From: Arenicola marina
Taxonomy: Eukaryota; Annelida; Polychaeta; Arenicolidae
Direction: 5' to 3'
DNA: 64,000 nucleotides
Assembly: GCA_964019135.1 (NCBI GenBank)
Contig: OZ025261.1
Coordinates: 29,620,029 to 29,684,028 of the forward strand
Shown: in pieces, positions 43,560 through 53,365 of the stretch
Layout: every line of letters begins with the position of its first letter
Numbering within the stretch: the first letter of the stretch is position 1
Notes under the pieces: model-generated
The model's database searches: none
Told to the model about the DNA's origin: nothing
The model's input: only the letters and a program-made list of their open reading frames with translations
Made by a program: the position numbers and the translations under genes

Positions 43560-44075
43560 AAGCTGCGGTCGGTTAACTCGCGATGATAATGCTGAAGCCC
43601 CCCCCCCTCTCCCCTCCCCCGCCCACACATAGACAGAAGCTGTGACCGGGCAACTCGCGGTGATAATGCTGAAGCCCCCCCCCCCTCTCTCCCCTCCCCC
43701 GCCCACACATAGACAGAAGCTGTGACCGGGCAACTCGCGGTGATAATGCTGAAGCCCCCCCCCCTCTCCCCTCCCCCGCCCACACATAGACAGAAGCTGT
43801 GACCGGGCAACTCGCGGTGATAATGCTGAAGCCCCCCCCCCCCCTCTCCCCTCCCCCGCCCACACATAGACAGAAGCTGTGACCGGGCAACTCGCGGTGA
43901 TAATGCTGAAGCCCCCCTCCCCCCCTCTCCCCTCCCCCGCCCACACATAGGCAGAAGCAGTGACCGGGCAACTCGCGGTGATAATGCTGAAGCCCCACCC
44001 CCCCTCTCCCCTCCCCCGCCCACACATAGACAGAAGCTATGACCGAGGAACTCGCGGTGATAATGCTGAAGCCCA
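43560..44075 (-). repeat. Roughly 79-bp minisatellite carrying the end of a Tectonic exon and a poly-C tract
   Basis: Six copies spaced 77-81 bp, the variation being the length of a C run (7-14). On the minus strand each unit is GFSIITAS plus CPVTASVYVWAGEGRG-like sequence. GCTTCAGCATTATCACCGCG is the 3' end of the exon at 44052-44177 and the rest is its intron. The same arrangement is seen at 34.5 and 39 kb. Confidence 0.9.
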
Positions 44076-44177
44076 GGTCGTAGGTGGCAGCACTGAGGGC
44101 CAGGTTACTGCTGCACTCGGCGGCCCGGTCCGTGATGGGCCGAGTGCACTCGTGGTACTGGCTGCTGTAGAGGTACG
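44052..44177 (-). CDS. tctn: Tectonic exon (YLYSSQYHECTRPITDRAAE)
   Basis: After CATACTACTTCAG (AG at 44178-44179) the exon encodes YLYSSQYHECTRPITDRAAE then CSSNLALSAATYDLGFSIITA. The CTRxIxxxxxxC spacing and the following aliphatic stretch match Tectonics (human KCTRKINLEQC). Its first two bases complete an Ala codon with the G left by the exon ending at 44860. The donor is unclear: phase requires one base over, which fits GCGA|GTTCCT at 44052, a weak site; the frame is open for another 30 codons into the array. Confidence 0.8.
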
Positions 44178-44179
44178 CT

Positions 44180-44740
44180 GAAGTAGTATGAACAGTGCCA
44201 TGTCAGATATAGTCTCCGCAGGGGAAGTGACAATCTCACGTCATATATCACGTCATTGTGTCTAGAAAGATTTCACAGCGGGCCAACCCCCGCGCATAGA
44301 CTCCGTGAGCGCGCCAGGTCGGAACAGTTTGCGGCTACTAGAGTCAAAATTGTTTGATACCCGCGCCATTAAATTACGCTAAAGGACTTTACTATCGGTT
44401 ATCCAAGATAATAGGGACGAATACGGCGGAGTTGGCTCTCTGTACTTTACATAATCTCCGACACCAGCTGGGATGCTTCTGATAAAAAAAGTCAAGGCCC
44501 GCGACCTGCTCTCAAATGTGCGCCAATACAATGTTAATCTGCGGGAGGGCTGACTCCTAATTTTGAGCCACGGCCTTCTAAAACGCGGCCAGCCCGCGCC
44601 CTTGACACATGACTGATATATTATAGTCTTGACTGGACGTCAGAGCGCTTCGCGCAACCCATTACAGCTTCCAGTTGTGCATATCTTCGAAACTTCCCGT
44701 GGCAATGAAATAAGGTTGAGTGGAACTTGGCCCCTGATGC
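44180..44740. other. Intron without recognisable content
   Basis: Between two Tectonic exons. I see only unique-looking sequence; the C-terminal part of the minus-strand 415-codon frame crosses 44621-44860 but is not conserved there. Confidence 0.45.
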
Positions 44741-44749
44741 AAGTGCCAT

Positions 44750-44820
44750 GCAGGGTTCGAACCCACGACGTGCCGATCGGCATCTCGACTTGCTTACCAG
44801 CTGAGCTATACAAGGAGGCT
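44750..44820 (-). tRNA. tRNA-like sequence (SINE head or tRNA pseudogene)
   Basis: On the minus strand CCTTGTATAGCTCAGCTGGT (box A-like) is followed 35 bp later by GTGGGTTCGAACCC (box B), then TGCATGG, which can pair with the first seven bases (CCTTGTA) at six of seven positions including wobbles. The T stem has G-T pairs. The D and anticodon arms fold poorly, so I favour a tRNA-derived SINE head or pseudogene over a working tRNA. No terminal CCA or T-run terminator was judged. Confidence 0.5.
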
Positions 44821-44859
44821 GCCTGTGTATGTCTCGGGTATTGATATATATGTATCTAC

Positions 44860-44965
44860 CTGCCGGGTTGGTATCTGCACCCTCTGCAGAGACCAGCGGC
44901 ATGGAGAGTCCCAGATAGCCCACAGCGTCTGTGACGTCATACACCGTGTAAATGGGATCACCGCT
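44860..44965 (-). CDS. tctn: Tectonic exon (SGDPIYTVYDVTDAVGYLGL)
   Basis: 106 nt (35 codons plus one base) between CATTTTATTTCCAG (AG at 44966-44967) and CCGGCAG|GTAGAT (44860/44859). It encodes SGDPIYTVYDVTDAVGYLGL then SMPLVSAEGADTNPA. In Tectonics the corresponding block is AAKYEYGxPLxT. The phase links it exactly to the exon at 44177. A LINE fragment sits about 40 bp upstream and its reading frame happens to run into this exon. The 100 or so residues expected between this block and the Cys signature were not found. Confidence 0.75.
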
Positions 44966-45004
44966 CTGGAAATAAAATGAAATGAATGGGTGTTTCAAGC
45001 CATT

Positions 45005-45940
45005 GACTTGGCTGTTACCACTAACAGCACCACATGAACAGTAGGTGCTTTCGAAGCATAGTTTATCGTACAGATGTTTGTTTAAATTGCTAAAACCCAG
45101 TCGCATTTGCGCTAATGTCACTTGCAATTTTCTTGAACCCATATAGAAGTAGCGTATCTTGTTTTGACATATGGTATACAGAGAGCAATACAGAGATCGA
45201 AATTGGCTAACAGATTGACAACTATGCAGTGCACGCGGCAAAAAGTTCCACCTTCGTGTACCTGCGGGGAAGAAACTAGATAAGTAACTATTGGTTGTAC
45301 AATGGATGGTGCGGAATTGATTGGCATTGTTGCCTCGCGTCATTCTGTTGGAACCCAACCTGGATGGTAGTCTAGATGTGATATAGGATGGGGTTGCGCC
45401 TAGGACGCACTGGGCATATTTAACAGCGATCTGAAATTGACGGCGGTCTGTAAGTGAGAGCAGACCGCTTTCGTTCAATAACCCGATTCTAGATGATCGG
45501 CTTTTTGCACCAGTGAATACGCGGATGGCCTCGTTTTGAATCTCCTGGCTGCTTTTGGCGTCACAGTTTGCAAATACAACACTACCATATTCTAAGAGTG
45601 GCCGCACATATGACAAATAAAATAGTTCTAAACTCTTACGAGACCACTTATACTTCACCCGTTTAAACAGATTCAATCTAACGGACGCTTTAGTAGTAAT
45701 AATTTGGACGTGTCTTGTCCATGACATATTAGACATAATGGTGATACCCAGGTGCTTATGAGATGACACTTGTTCAATGGTACGGCCGGCTATATGTACA
45801 TGATGTTTGATATCGCGATTCTTCTTACTGAACAATGCAGTCTTTGTTTTCTCTACGCTGATCTCCATTTTCCATTTTTCAGACCACTCATGTACAGCTT
45901 GTAGATCGCGGTTTAATGCTCTTAATAAGTCACTCAGTCA
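45005..45940 (-). mobile_element. LINE fragment (3' part of a reverse transcriptase ORF), both ends truncated
   Basis: The frame reads LLRALNRDLQAVHEWSEKWK, then VSSHKHLGITI, SLELFYLSYVRPLLEYGSVV and ESGLLSLTDRRQFQIAVKYA, the post-catalytic thumb and C-terminal region typical of CR1/Jockey-type LINEs. It ends around CFESTYCSCG. Upstream of about 45940 an in-frame TGA meets unrelated repeat sequence (5' truncation). No (A/T)n-type tail is obvious. The insertion is within about 40 bp of a Tectonic acceptor. Confidence 0.85.
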
Positions 45941-46060
45941 CGCCGTTTGTTTGTCCGTACCGTTCTGGATCAGCGTACGTGAGCTACAGATATGAGGTCA
46001 CTTGTGTGTGACGTCGACCCACAATCCCGACCACTGCTATCGGGGTTTTCCTGTGTTCCA
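45934..46060. repeat. Dispersed repeat shared with 50137-50255
   Basis: CACGCCGTTTGTTTGTCCGT through ATGAGGTCAC, GTGTGTGACGTCGACCCACA and ATCGGG is repeated at 50137-50255 with about 10 percent differences. It joins the truncated LINE end to the 46-kb repeat family. Confidence 0.8.
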
Positions 46061-46467
46061 TGTGGAACAAGATAAACGCCGCACGCGCATTAGCAGCGCT
46101 ACTGTCTGCATAGCGGGTTAGCCCCACGGGGGGCCTTTGGTGCGAGGCACCCACCAGGCGGTGGGAGACTTCAACGCATGGATAGGTTAGGGTGTCGGGG
46201 GGGGGGGGGGGAGGCGCCTGGCTGAGCGACTACGTCAGTGGACTGGGCCGCGGGAGCCTCGTTAGAGTCTGGAGCGGCCAGCGGAAACGAGGCCAGCCTT
46301 GGTGTCAAAGGGGAGGGGAGTGGTGGTAGGAAGCATTGTGTGGGGGGTGGGGCACGGTCTGCGAGGGAATTGTATATTGGGGATTTGCCCGGGGGGGGGG
46401 GCGGAGGCAGTTGGCCGGGGATAATTCAGCTGGTAGTGAGGGATTTTCCAGGGAGGAGTTGCATGTG

Positions 46468-47660
46468 CGTCTTTAAAATACAGATTGGCATATTGCAGAT
46501 CGGCAGATTGCAGTTTCACCCAATTATTCGTTAACTGAGTCCACCAATGGAATACCATGTCATCCATATGTACGCTAACACACCAGATACCATGGGGCTC
46601 ACCGAAGGAGTATTGACATGAGGGGGGAGGGGGCGGTGGCGCTGAGGGTATTTCTTCGCTCTGCGCGGTGAAACGGCTCCGCGGAGGTCTGGCGAAATTT
46701 ACCGCGCGGAGCGGAGAAATATACTGCGCGGAGCAAAGAATTATACTGCGCGGAGCGAAGAAATGTACTGCGCGAAGCGAAGAAATGGCCTCCGCGGAGC
46801 CGTTTCACCGCACGGAGCGGAGAAATATACTGCGCGGAGCGGAAAAATATACTGCGCTGAACGGAGAAATGTACTGCGCGGAGCGAAGAAATGCACTGCG
46901 CGGATAGTACCTATCACAGACAGACGGCAAAGCGACGGGCATAACCACACAACAATATGTCTTTTGGGAAAACCCAAACAATACTCCCTCGGTCAGCTCC
47001 ACGCCCCTCCCACCTCATGTCAGTATTATGGGCCACAGTATATAGGCGACCGCGGTGCGTGCCTGCGACGCCTTAAAAGTTACCATCTGGTACACTGCGC
47101 GCGGCCTGAATTCTGTCAACAGCCAACTCACCCCCTCTACGCGCTGTAATGACTCGGTCGGGTTCGACCTCAACCTACACCCCACCACCCTTCCCCAGCT
47201 GAATGCATGTATCTGATGAGTGTCGGGGGGCTGGGGGGCTGCAGGAGTCGGGTGGATGGGTGTGGGGAATAAACAGAGAGGAGTCAACCTTGCTTGGTGT
47301 GGGTGGGCATAGGGGGGGGGGGGGGCGTGGGGGGAGGGGCACAATAATGTGTTCCACACAGGGCACAAATATGCCTTAGGGTATGAAAGGGGGGAACACG
47401 TGCCCCATGTACACGCCCATGCACGGCGGGTGCGAGTGGACGACGTGGAGGGGGGGGGGGGTGCAGGAGTGTATGATTTTAACGAGTAGGGGTGAACGCT
47501 GTGGAAGGGATCAGTGCATGAGCCTGGTGGAAGGGAGTGGGGCGGAAGGTCTATTTAGTGGTGTTCAACCTGCTCCCTTCCCATGACTGCGGCCGACGGC
47601 TCTCCCGATAATTCACATCACAATATATAAACAACACGGAGTCTTATCGCGAACCGTTCA
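46468..47660. repeat. Copy A of a roughly 1.2-kb repeat family
   Basis: Shares with 51447-52745 (copy B) the segments CAGATCGGCAGATTGCAG, TACCAGATACCATGGGG or close variants, GGGCCACAGTATATAGGCGA, AATGACTCGGTC, GTGTTCCACACAGGGCACA and CATGACT...GACGGCTCTCCC. In copy A the central loop is occupied by the 24-bp CGCGGAG array. Frames within it are G-run or Pro-rich artefacts. Confidence 0.85.
46655..46910. repeat. 22-24-bp CGCGGAG tandem array enclosed by an inverted pair
   Basis: About nine units of GCGCGGAGCGGAGAAATATA plus CT. GGTGAAACGGCTCCGCGGAG at 46667 is matched by its complement CTCCGCGGAGCCGTTTCACC near 46791-46810. Part of the array can therefore form a long hairpin, and the units themselves contain CGCGG/CCGCG elements. 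Confidence 0.85.
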
Positions 47661-48810
47661 GTCACTGCCCTCGCCAGCCCGCGGTCTGGATCCGGTGCCC
47701 GACTTTAACATGGGAATCCCCATAAGGAATGTTTGGCCCTCTAGCGGGAAAAGTAAAATAGAAAGTATCTTTTTTTAACTAAGAAACAACTAGGCGGTAA
47801 AATTAGACGTTCTGTGACCCGAATCCGATCTCTCTATTCCCAATATTAATTAGACAGTGAATTTACTTCGTATTTAAATATTTTATTTTTTTGACGTCGT
47901 GTGACAAACATTGTTGCTAAAAAAATCGTCCTTCCGACATAAGACGACATATCATAGATATGAGATATTCGACCATAGGTCGAGGACGAAAATCCATAAG
48001 CGTTGTCGCAGTTCGGTTGGCTCGTATGATCGTATGACTTACGGAATACATGTCAAACAACTGCAAAACAACGACACGATGACGTGATGGGTAAATGTGG
48101 AAGCTGTATTTATGGCGACGCCACTGGTTGTCAGGTTTAATTTCGGCTAAAGGGCCTTTAAGGGGCGATTTGTGCTAAATACTACCTTCGACAGGCAATG
48201 TGGGCACTGTAGGCGGAGCTTATATCCAGTTTGAAGTCAAGAGCGCTTCTCTTGAAGCAATATTATTACGGTACTATGACTTTTAACTTTTATTTATTTA
48301 TTAAGTCTTCGTGACGTCACATGACGCCATTTGACGTTCACGGCAATATTTGCAATGGCTTCTATTTTGTTAAATATACCTACTTATGAACTCGGGTGAC
48401 GGTAGCTATTGCACAATTAGCTAAACATCAAGCAAGCCCAACCTTTCGTAAGGGCACGTTAGCTATGACGTTGACGCACGCTAATTCCCCTCGCCATAAG
48501 GTGTCTCTGAAAAAGACGTGTAACGTCAAATACACCGGGAGTTGCCATACCGTATAATAACTAATAGTCCCGCGGATAAGCTAAAAAACCGTGCATGTTG
48601 TGGTAAAAGCATGAAATTTGGCACACATATTCAAAATTTATGTCTAATCAAATTGAGCTGTGGTGTCAAGTCAGATTTGACCCTAACGGCTATGGCGGCC
48701 ATTTGTCAAAATGGCGGAGTAGGATAAAACTGTTATTTTTTTGTCTATCCATAGTTTTTTGGGTTCGCACACAAAAAACATTATAGATGACTTGTTTATC
48801 TGTAGGCTAA
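47660..48810. other. Non-coding dispersed repeats
   Basis: From about 47930 (AAATCGTCCTTCCGACATAA, also at 52803) to about 48420 the sequence matches 58383-58760 closely: GATATTCGACCATAGGTCGA, TTCGACAGGCA, GAGCGCTTCTCTTGAAGCAA, CTTCGTGACGTCAC. No gene is seen. Confidence 0.65.
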
Positions 48811-48813
48811 CAC

Positions 48814-49257
48814 TTGTACCTACAGCCTAAACCTCACCACCCAGGGTTCTGCCTTGTCGTCAGAGTTCCCCAAATTGCTTGCGATGGCGTTCTACTGGTA
48901 GTCATCCCATTACAACTACTCGTAGTGATGGCGGACATGAATGATTCTCTTGAGAGAGAAAGTCTTTCAGGTTTCTGTGGCCAACTTGACACGCAATGCA
49001 AACCCTTTGAAGAGAGATGGCTGTCGATCAGTCCTGAACACGTACGCGCAGGATGTTTTTTTGGTAATTGTCATGTCCAGTGCCTAATACCAACAATACT
49101 TTCGATCACAAACAGTACTGTTCACGACCGACGTCTTTCATGCAAAGCATGGTCCCAGCGACTACGACATTTTTGCGAGCAAACGCCACGAGATATTAGC
49201 GAATTCATCCCGAACCTCGATAGTTGTAGCCTATTGTGTTTAGGTTTACCAATTTAG
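48814..49257 (+). other. 147-codon open frame of unknown status
   Basis: An open plus frame runs from 48814 to 49257. It is Cys-rich (for example GCFFGNCHVQC) and has a hydrophobic patch near its start (CLVVRVPQIACDGVLLVVIP). I recognise no family, and there are no evident splice signals or promoter. It adjoins diverged repeat sequence on its right. It may be a chance frame. Confidence 0.2.
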
Positions 49258-49259
49258 GT

Positions 49260-49760
49260 GTTTGGGTTACCAGATAGTGTGTGTTATTGTTGAAATAGCC
49301 GCCATTATGGCAAACTGGGGGCGCCTTACTCTTGGAGACAATTTGTTGAATTCTTTGACCCCGAAAACTAATATATAGACTTAAATAGAGTGATCCCTCT
49401 TCGTTTTGGAGATGTTGATCTTGGAAAATGGCGGATGCGTTGTCCCAACTTACACAATAACATTTCTTTATGTAGAGATCCCGAAAACCATCAGTGTTAG
49501 TTTTTAAAACATTGGGTATATTTCGGGGTCTTGTCCGTCGTTTTGAAACATGGCGGATGCTATGCAACAGGATACCCAATAATGATTTTGTTTCGAATTC
49601 AGCGACCCCGCTGAACCTATGTGCAGGTATCAAAATAATGGTTCTAGCCCTCTTGTTTTCAAGATACTCAGTATTCTTGCTGGCCTTGTCCGTCATATTG
49701 GAAAATGGCGGATGTGTTGCTTCTAGATTCACGAGGAATGTGTTTTTTTCAATTCAGGGG
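49260..49760. repeat. Diverged repeat with recurrent ATGGCGGATG words
   Basis: Three to four related segments contain TTGGAAAATGGCGGATG or AACATGGCGGATGC followed by a 'caacxxxatxcccaataat'-like stretch and then 'aaccccgaaaac'. Spacing is about 110-130 bp. It looks like an old tandem or nested repeat rather than a gene. Confidence 0.5.
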
Positions 49761-49764
49761 CCTG

Positions 49765-50105
49765 GACTAGCTCAGGTCGCTAGCTCTGGTTCCTAGGCCG
49801 GGTCCCTAGCTCAAGCCCCTAGCCCAGAACAGGACCCAGGGCAGGACCCAGGACAGGCCTAGCCCAGGCTGCTATAGCCGATGCCGCTAGCCCAGGGCAC
49901 CAGTTCAGGCCCCTAACCCAGGCCTAGCCCTGGCCGCTAGTCCAGGCCGCTGGGGGGGGGGGGCATGGGGCTGGCCGATGGTGTATTGTCTTGGGGGCGG
50001 GGGGGGGGGCATGGGGCTGACCGAGGGAGTATTGTCTTGAGGGGAAGGGGCATTGGGCTGACCGAGGGAGTATTGTCTTGGGGGGGGGGGTGGGTGGAGG
50101 GGGAT
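49765..50105. repeat. CTAGCCCAGG-type low-complexity tract followed by a roughly 57-bp G-rich repeat
   Basis: From 49765 to 49955 words like CCTAGCCCAGG and GCTAGTCCAGG alternate irregularly. From 49955 to 50105 three units of GCATGGGGCTGACCGAGGGA plus GTATTGTCTTGGGG follow, separated by G runs. The second type echoes the CTGAACGAGGGAGTATTGAC of the 1.2-kb family. Confidence 0.7.
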
Positions 50106-50136
50106 AGGGCTGATATTTGGCGCGACGACCGTGCCC

Positions 50137-51010
50137 AGTCACGCCGTTTGTTTGCCCGCACCGTTCTGGATCAACGTACGTGAGCTACAGGTATGAGGTC
50201 ACCTGTGTGTGATGTCGACCCACAATCCTGACCTCTGCTATCGGGTTTTCCCAATGAGCTCATATGGTTGTGTGGTTATGCCCGTCGCTTTACCGCCTGT
50301 CTGTGCTGAACGACCGCGGTGCGTACCTGCGTGGCCTTTGAAGATGCCAACTGGTCCACTGCGGGACTTGGGACTAGCGCAGCCTGGATTCCGCAACCCC
50401 ATCCCTACGCTGAATAGAACGGATCACACAGGCCACGCCAGGACCGCCTCACCCACTCTACCAGCGCTCTAATGACTCGGTCGGGTTCGGTCATAACCTC
50501 AACCTCACCACTCCTCCCCCGCTGAAAGCATGACTCTGGTGGCTGTCGAGGTGGGGGTGCAACAGGAGTTCAGGAGTGCAGGAGTCGGGCGGATGTCTAG
50601 TACATATGTGTGATGAATGGGGGTAAGTAGCCTGGGGGAGTGGCGCGGAGGGGCAGGAGTACATAAACAAAACAGAGTCAAACAAGTCTTGGTGGAGGCG
50701 GGGGCAAAGTTTAAGTTGGAAAACAAAGTGCATCATGTTTGAACATAAGGACAAGATGAACTATGACGTCATTTTTCGTGAAACATCTGTCTACTACGCT
50801 ACGATAATCCATATTACAGTTGTGTCCCCTAATTAACATTTTGAAGCTAGCCGCATCTCTTTAGGACAAATATTAAGCAAACATTAACACTTTTACGTTT
50901 TTCCCTTAATCAAATGGCCTTGACCTTTGGCATTGGGAAGTCCGTAACTTGAATATTGTAGACGCTAGGTCATGCCACATTTCCATAAAAGTTGGTGAAC
51001 GATAGCTGTT
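50137..51010. repeat. Copy C (partial) of the roughly 1.2-kb repeat family
   Basis: Includes the 127-bp segment shared with 45934-46060, then GGTTGTGTGGTTATGCCCGT, AATGACTCGGTCGGGTTCGG and, from 50763, a block matching 52490-52745 (AACAAATATTAAGCAAGC-type, CATGCCACATTTCCATAAA, TTGGTGAACGATAGCTGTT). No coding sequence is recognised. Confidence 0.8.
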
Positions 51011-51445
51011 TGTAACATTCTCCCTTCCGTTTCGCTCACAGGTTCACCTGCAGCGCAGGATTTAAAATGCAACGATCTGACTCGGTCGATAACTAAAACC
51101 AAACTGCCCGTTTATTTCGCTTGGGTCTACATTTCTCGTTTCTACATCCCTACCATGCACATTAGTTTAAGAGCAACGATGCAACTCAATAATCCAACCA
51201 CCTCAGCTTGAACCCACCCGCCCCATACACACACACGGCGAGCCCTATCAACGCTGGCGACCTTCAACCGCCTCGCCGTCTTGTTGTTGTTTCCCTCATT
51301 AGCAGATAAGACAGCAGAGCGTGTTTATGCAGTGTTGATAAGCCACGCTGTCGTGTGGGGCCGTAACCACGCGATAAATCCACCAGCTGTTCCGAGACGC
51401 ATTGCTTCATAATCTCAATACTTTAGTATGCGCCCATGGGCGTCT
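51010..51445. other. Spacer between repeat copies
   Basis: Unique-looking sequence with no gene, RNA or transposon feature that I can support. Confidence 0.5.
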
Positions 51446-51446
51446 T

Positions 51447-52745
51447 TAAAATACAGATCGGCAGATTGCAGATCATTGCAGATCGGCAGATTGCAGGTCG
51501 GCAGATCGCAGTTTCACGCAATTATTCGTTACCAATGGAATATCATGACATCCATATGTAACATACCAGATACCATGGGGCTGAACGAGGGAGTATTGAC
51601 ATGAGGGGGGAGGGGGCGTGGAGCTCATCGAGTGAGTATTTTTTGGGTTTTCCCAAAAGACATATTGTTGTGTGGTTATGCCCGTCGCTTTGCCGTCTTT
51701 TGGGAAAACCCAAACAATTCTCCCTCGGTCAGCTCCACGCCCCTCCCCCCTCATGTCTATGGGCCACAGTATATAGGCGACCCCGGTGCGTGCCTGCGTC
51801 GCCTTGACAGTTACCATCTGGTTGACAGCGCGCGGCCTGAATTCTGTCAACAGTCAACTCACCCCCTCTACGAGCGCTGTAATGACTCGGTCAGGTTCGG
51901 TCATGACCTCAACCTACACCCCACCACCCCTCCCCAGCTGAATGCATGTATCTGATGAGTGTCGGTGGGCTGGGGGGCTGCAGGAGTCGAGTGGATGGGT
52001 GGGGGGGATAAGCAGAGAGAAGTGCATCAACCCTGCTTGGTGTGGCTGGGCATGGGGGTGGGTGGGGGGGGGAGGAGTCCATGAAATTGGTGCTGCTAGG
52101 GCGTGTGCAGGAATTTTTGAAATGCGGCGGGGGGGGGGGGTACAATAATGTGTTCCACACAGGGCACAGATATACCTTAGGGTCTGAAAGGGGGGGACAC
52201 GTGTTCCCTGTACACGCCCATGCACGGTGCGAGTGGACGAGGTGGGGGGGGGGGGCAGGAGTGAATGATTTTTTCTGACGAGTGAGGGTGAAGGCTGTGG
52301 AAGGGATCAGCAGTGCATGAGCCTGGTGGAAGGGAGTGGGGCGGACGGTCTATTTAGAGGTGTTCAACCTGCTCCCTTCCCATGACTGAGGCCGACGGCT
52401 CTCCCAATATATCACATCACAATACGTAAACAATACGGTGGGAAAACAATGTCCATCTAGTTTGAACATGAGGACAGGGAGAACTCTGACGTCATTTTGC
52501 ATGAAACTCCTTCCTACGCGTAAAAAATGATGCATATTAACGTTGTGTCCCCTGACCAGTGGAACATTTTGATGCTAGTCGTATCTCTTTAGAACAAATA
52601 TTAAGCAAGCCTTAGCACTTTTACGTTTTTCCTTTAATCGGATGGCCTTGACCTTTGACCTTTGACATTGGAAAGTCCATCACTTTAAAATTGTAGAGGT
52701 TTGGACATGCCACATTTCCATAAATATTGGTGAACGATAGCTGTT
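51447..52745. repeat. Copy B of the roughly 1.2-kb repeat family, with fold-back
   Basis: The most complete copy. Near 51575-51775 it is a fold-back: CTGAACGAGGGAGTATTGAC, the G-rich block and TTTTGGGTTTTCCCAAAAGA on the left are complementary to TCTTTTGGGAAAACCCAAA, the C-rich block and CTCCCTCGGTCAG on the right. A roughly 35-bp loop (GTTATGCCCGTCGCTTTGCC) separates them. In copy A the same loop has been expanded by the CGCGGAG array. Confidence 0.85.
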
Positions 52746-52861
52746 GTCGTTAGGGCAGTAGAGGGTACGAAAGAAATGCAAACAAACAAACAGTGTTGTT
52801 CAAATCGTCCTTCCGACATAAGACGACATATCTACGATATTTTGTCTTAACAAACAAACTA

Positions 52862-52990
52862 ATTTACAAACCGAACATAGTAGTATACTGACAGAAGCTC
52901 TCAACTTCTGTCAGTAACAAACATACAAATTTACAAACCGAACATAGTAGTATACTGACAGAAGTCTTTAGACTTCTGTCAGTAACAATA
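52862..52990. repeat. Two tandem copies of the hairpin-bearing repeat
   Basis: ATTTACAAACCGAACATAGT followed by ACTGACAGAAG...CTTCTGTCAGT occurs twice 61 bp apart, the second with the same 13-bp stem as at 26190-26220. It lies next to the AAATCGTCCTTCCGACATAA dispersed segment. Confidence 0.8.
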
Positions 52991-53365
52991 GTAGGTCCAT
53001 AGACTAATATGTCACAGCACAACGATCCTAGCTGACGTGGAAAGCGAGTTAAAAAATATAGGGGGGCTTTCATGTCAATTGACCCTTGCTGCATGCCTCG
53101 GGAAATACCCCACTTTTTTCAAATATACTCGCCCCAAAAGACCCTCCTTTTTCACATGTATTTGCTCAAGAACACACACACCCTTTTCATCTGCCTGAAA
53201 TCGGTCATTTTATTACTTAAATCACCCGGGAGCTATTTCGCAGCGAACCCGCAGCAGTGTCTCCCATTAGATTTCACGCGTTGGGCGAGTCACGCAGTTT
53301 GTGTTTGCAGGCACAGCCTCGTTTTGGCGTCAATATGGCGATTCCGTGAATAAGGCGAATGGGGT
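52990..53365. other. No feature recognised
   Basis: A plus frame of 93 codons (53072-53353) has no recognisable domain. Otherwise unique-looking sequence. Confidence 0.45.

Noticed and set aside
43524..44027. Three overlapping minus-strand frames of 150-167 codons
   Set aside because: All read the roughly 79-bp array in different frames across variable C runs; only the portion upstream of 44052 matches a Tectonic exon.
44750..44820. Functional tRNA gene
   Set aside because: Box A and box B and part of the acceptor stem are good, but the D and anticodon arms do not fold convincingly, and tRNA-derived SINEs are present nearby.
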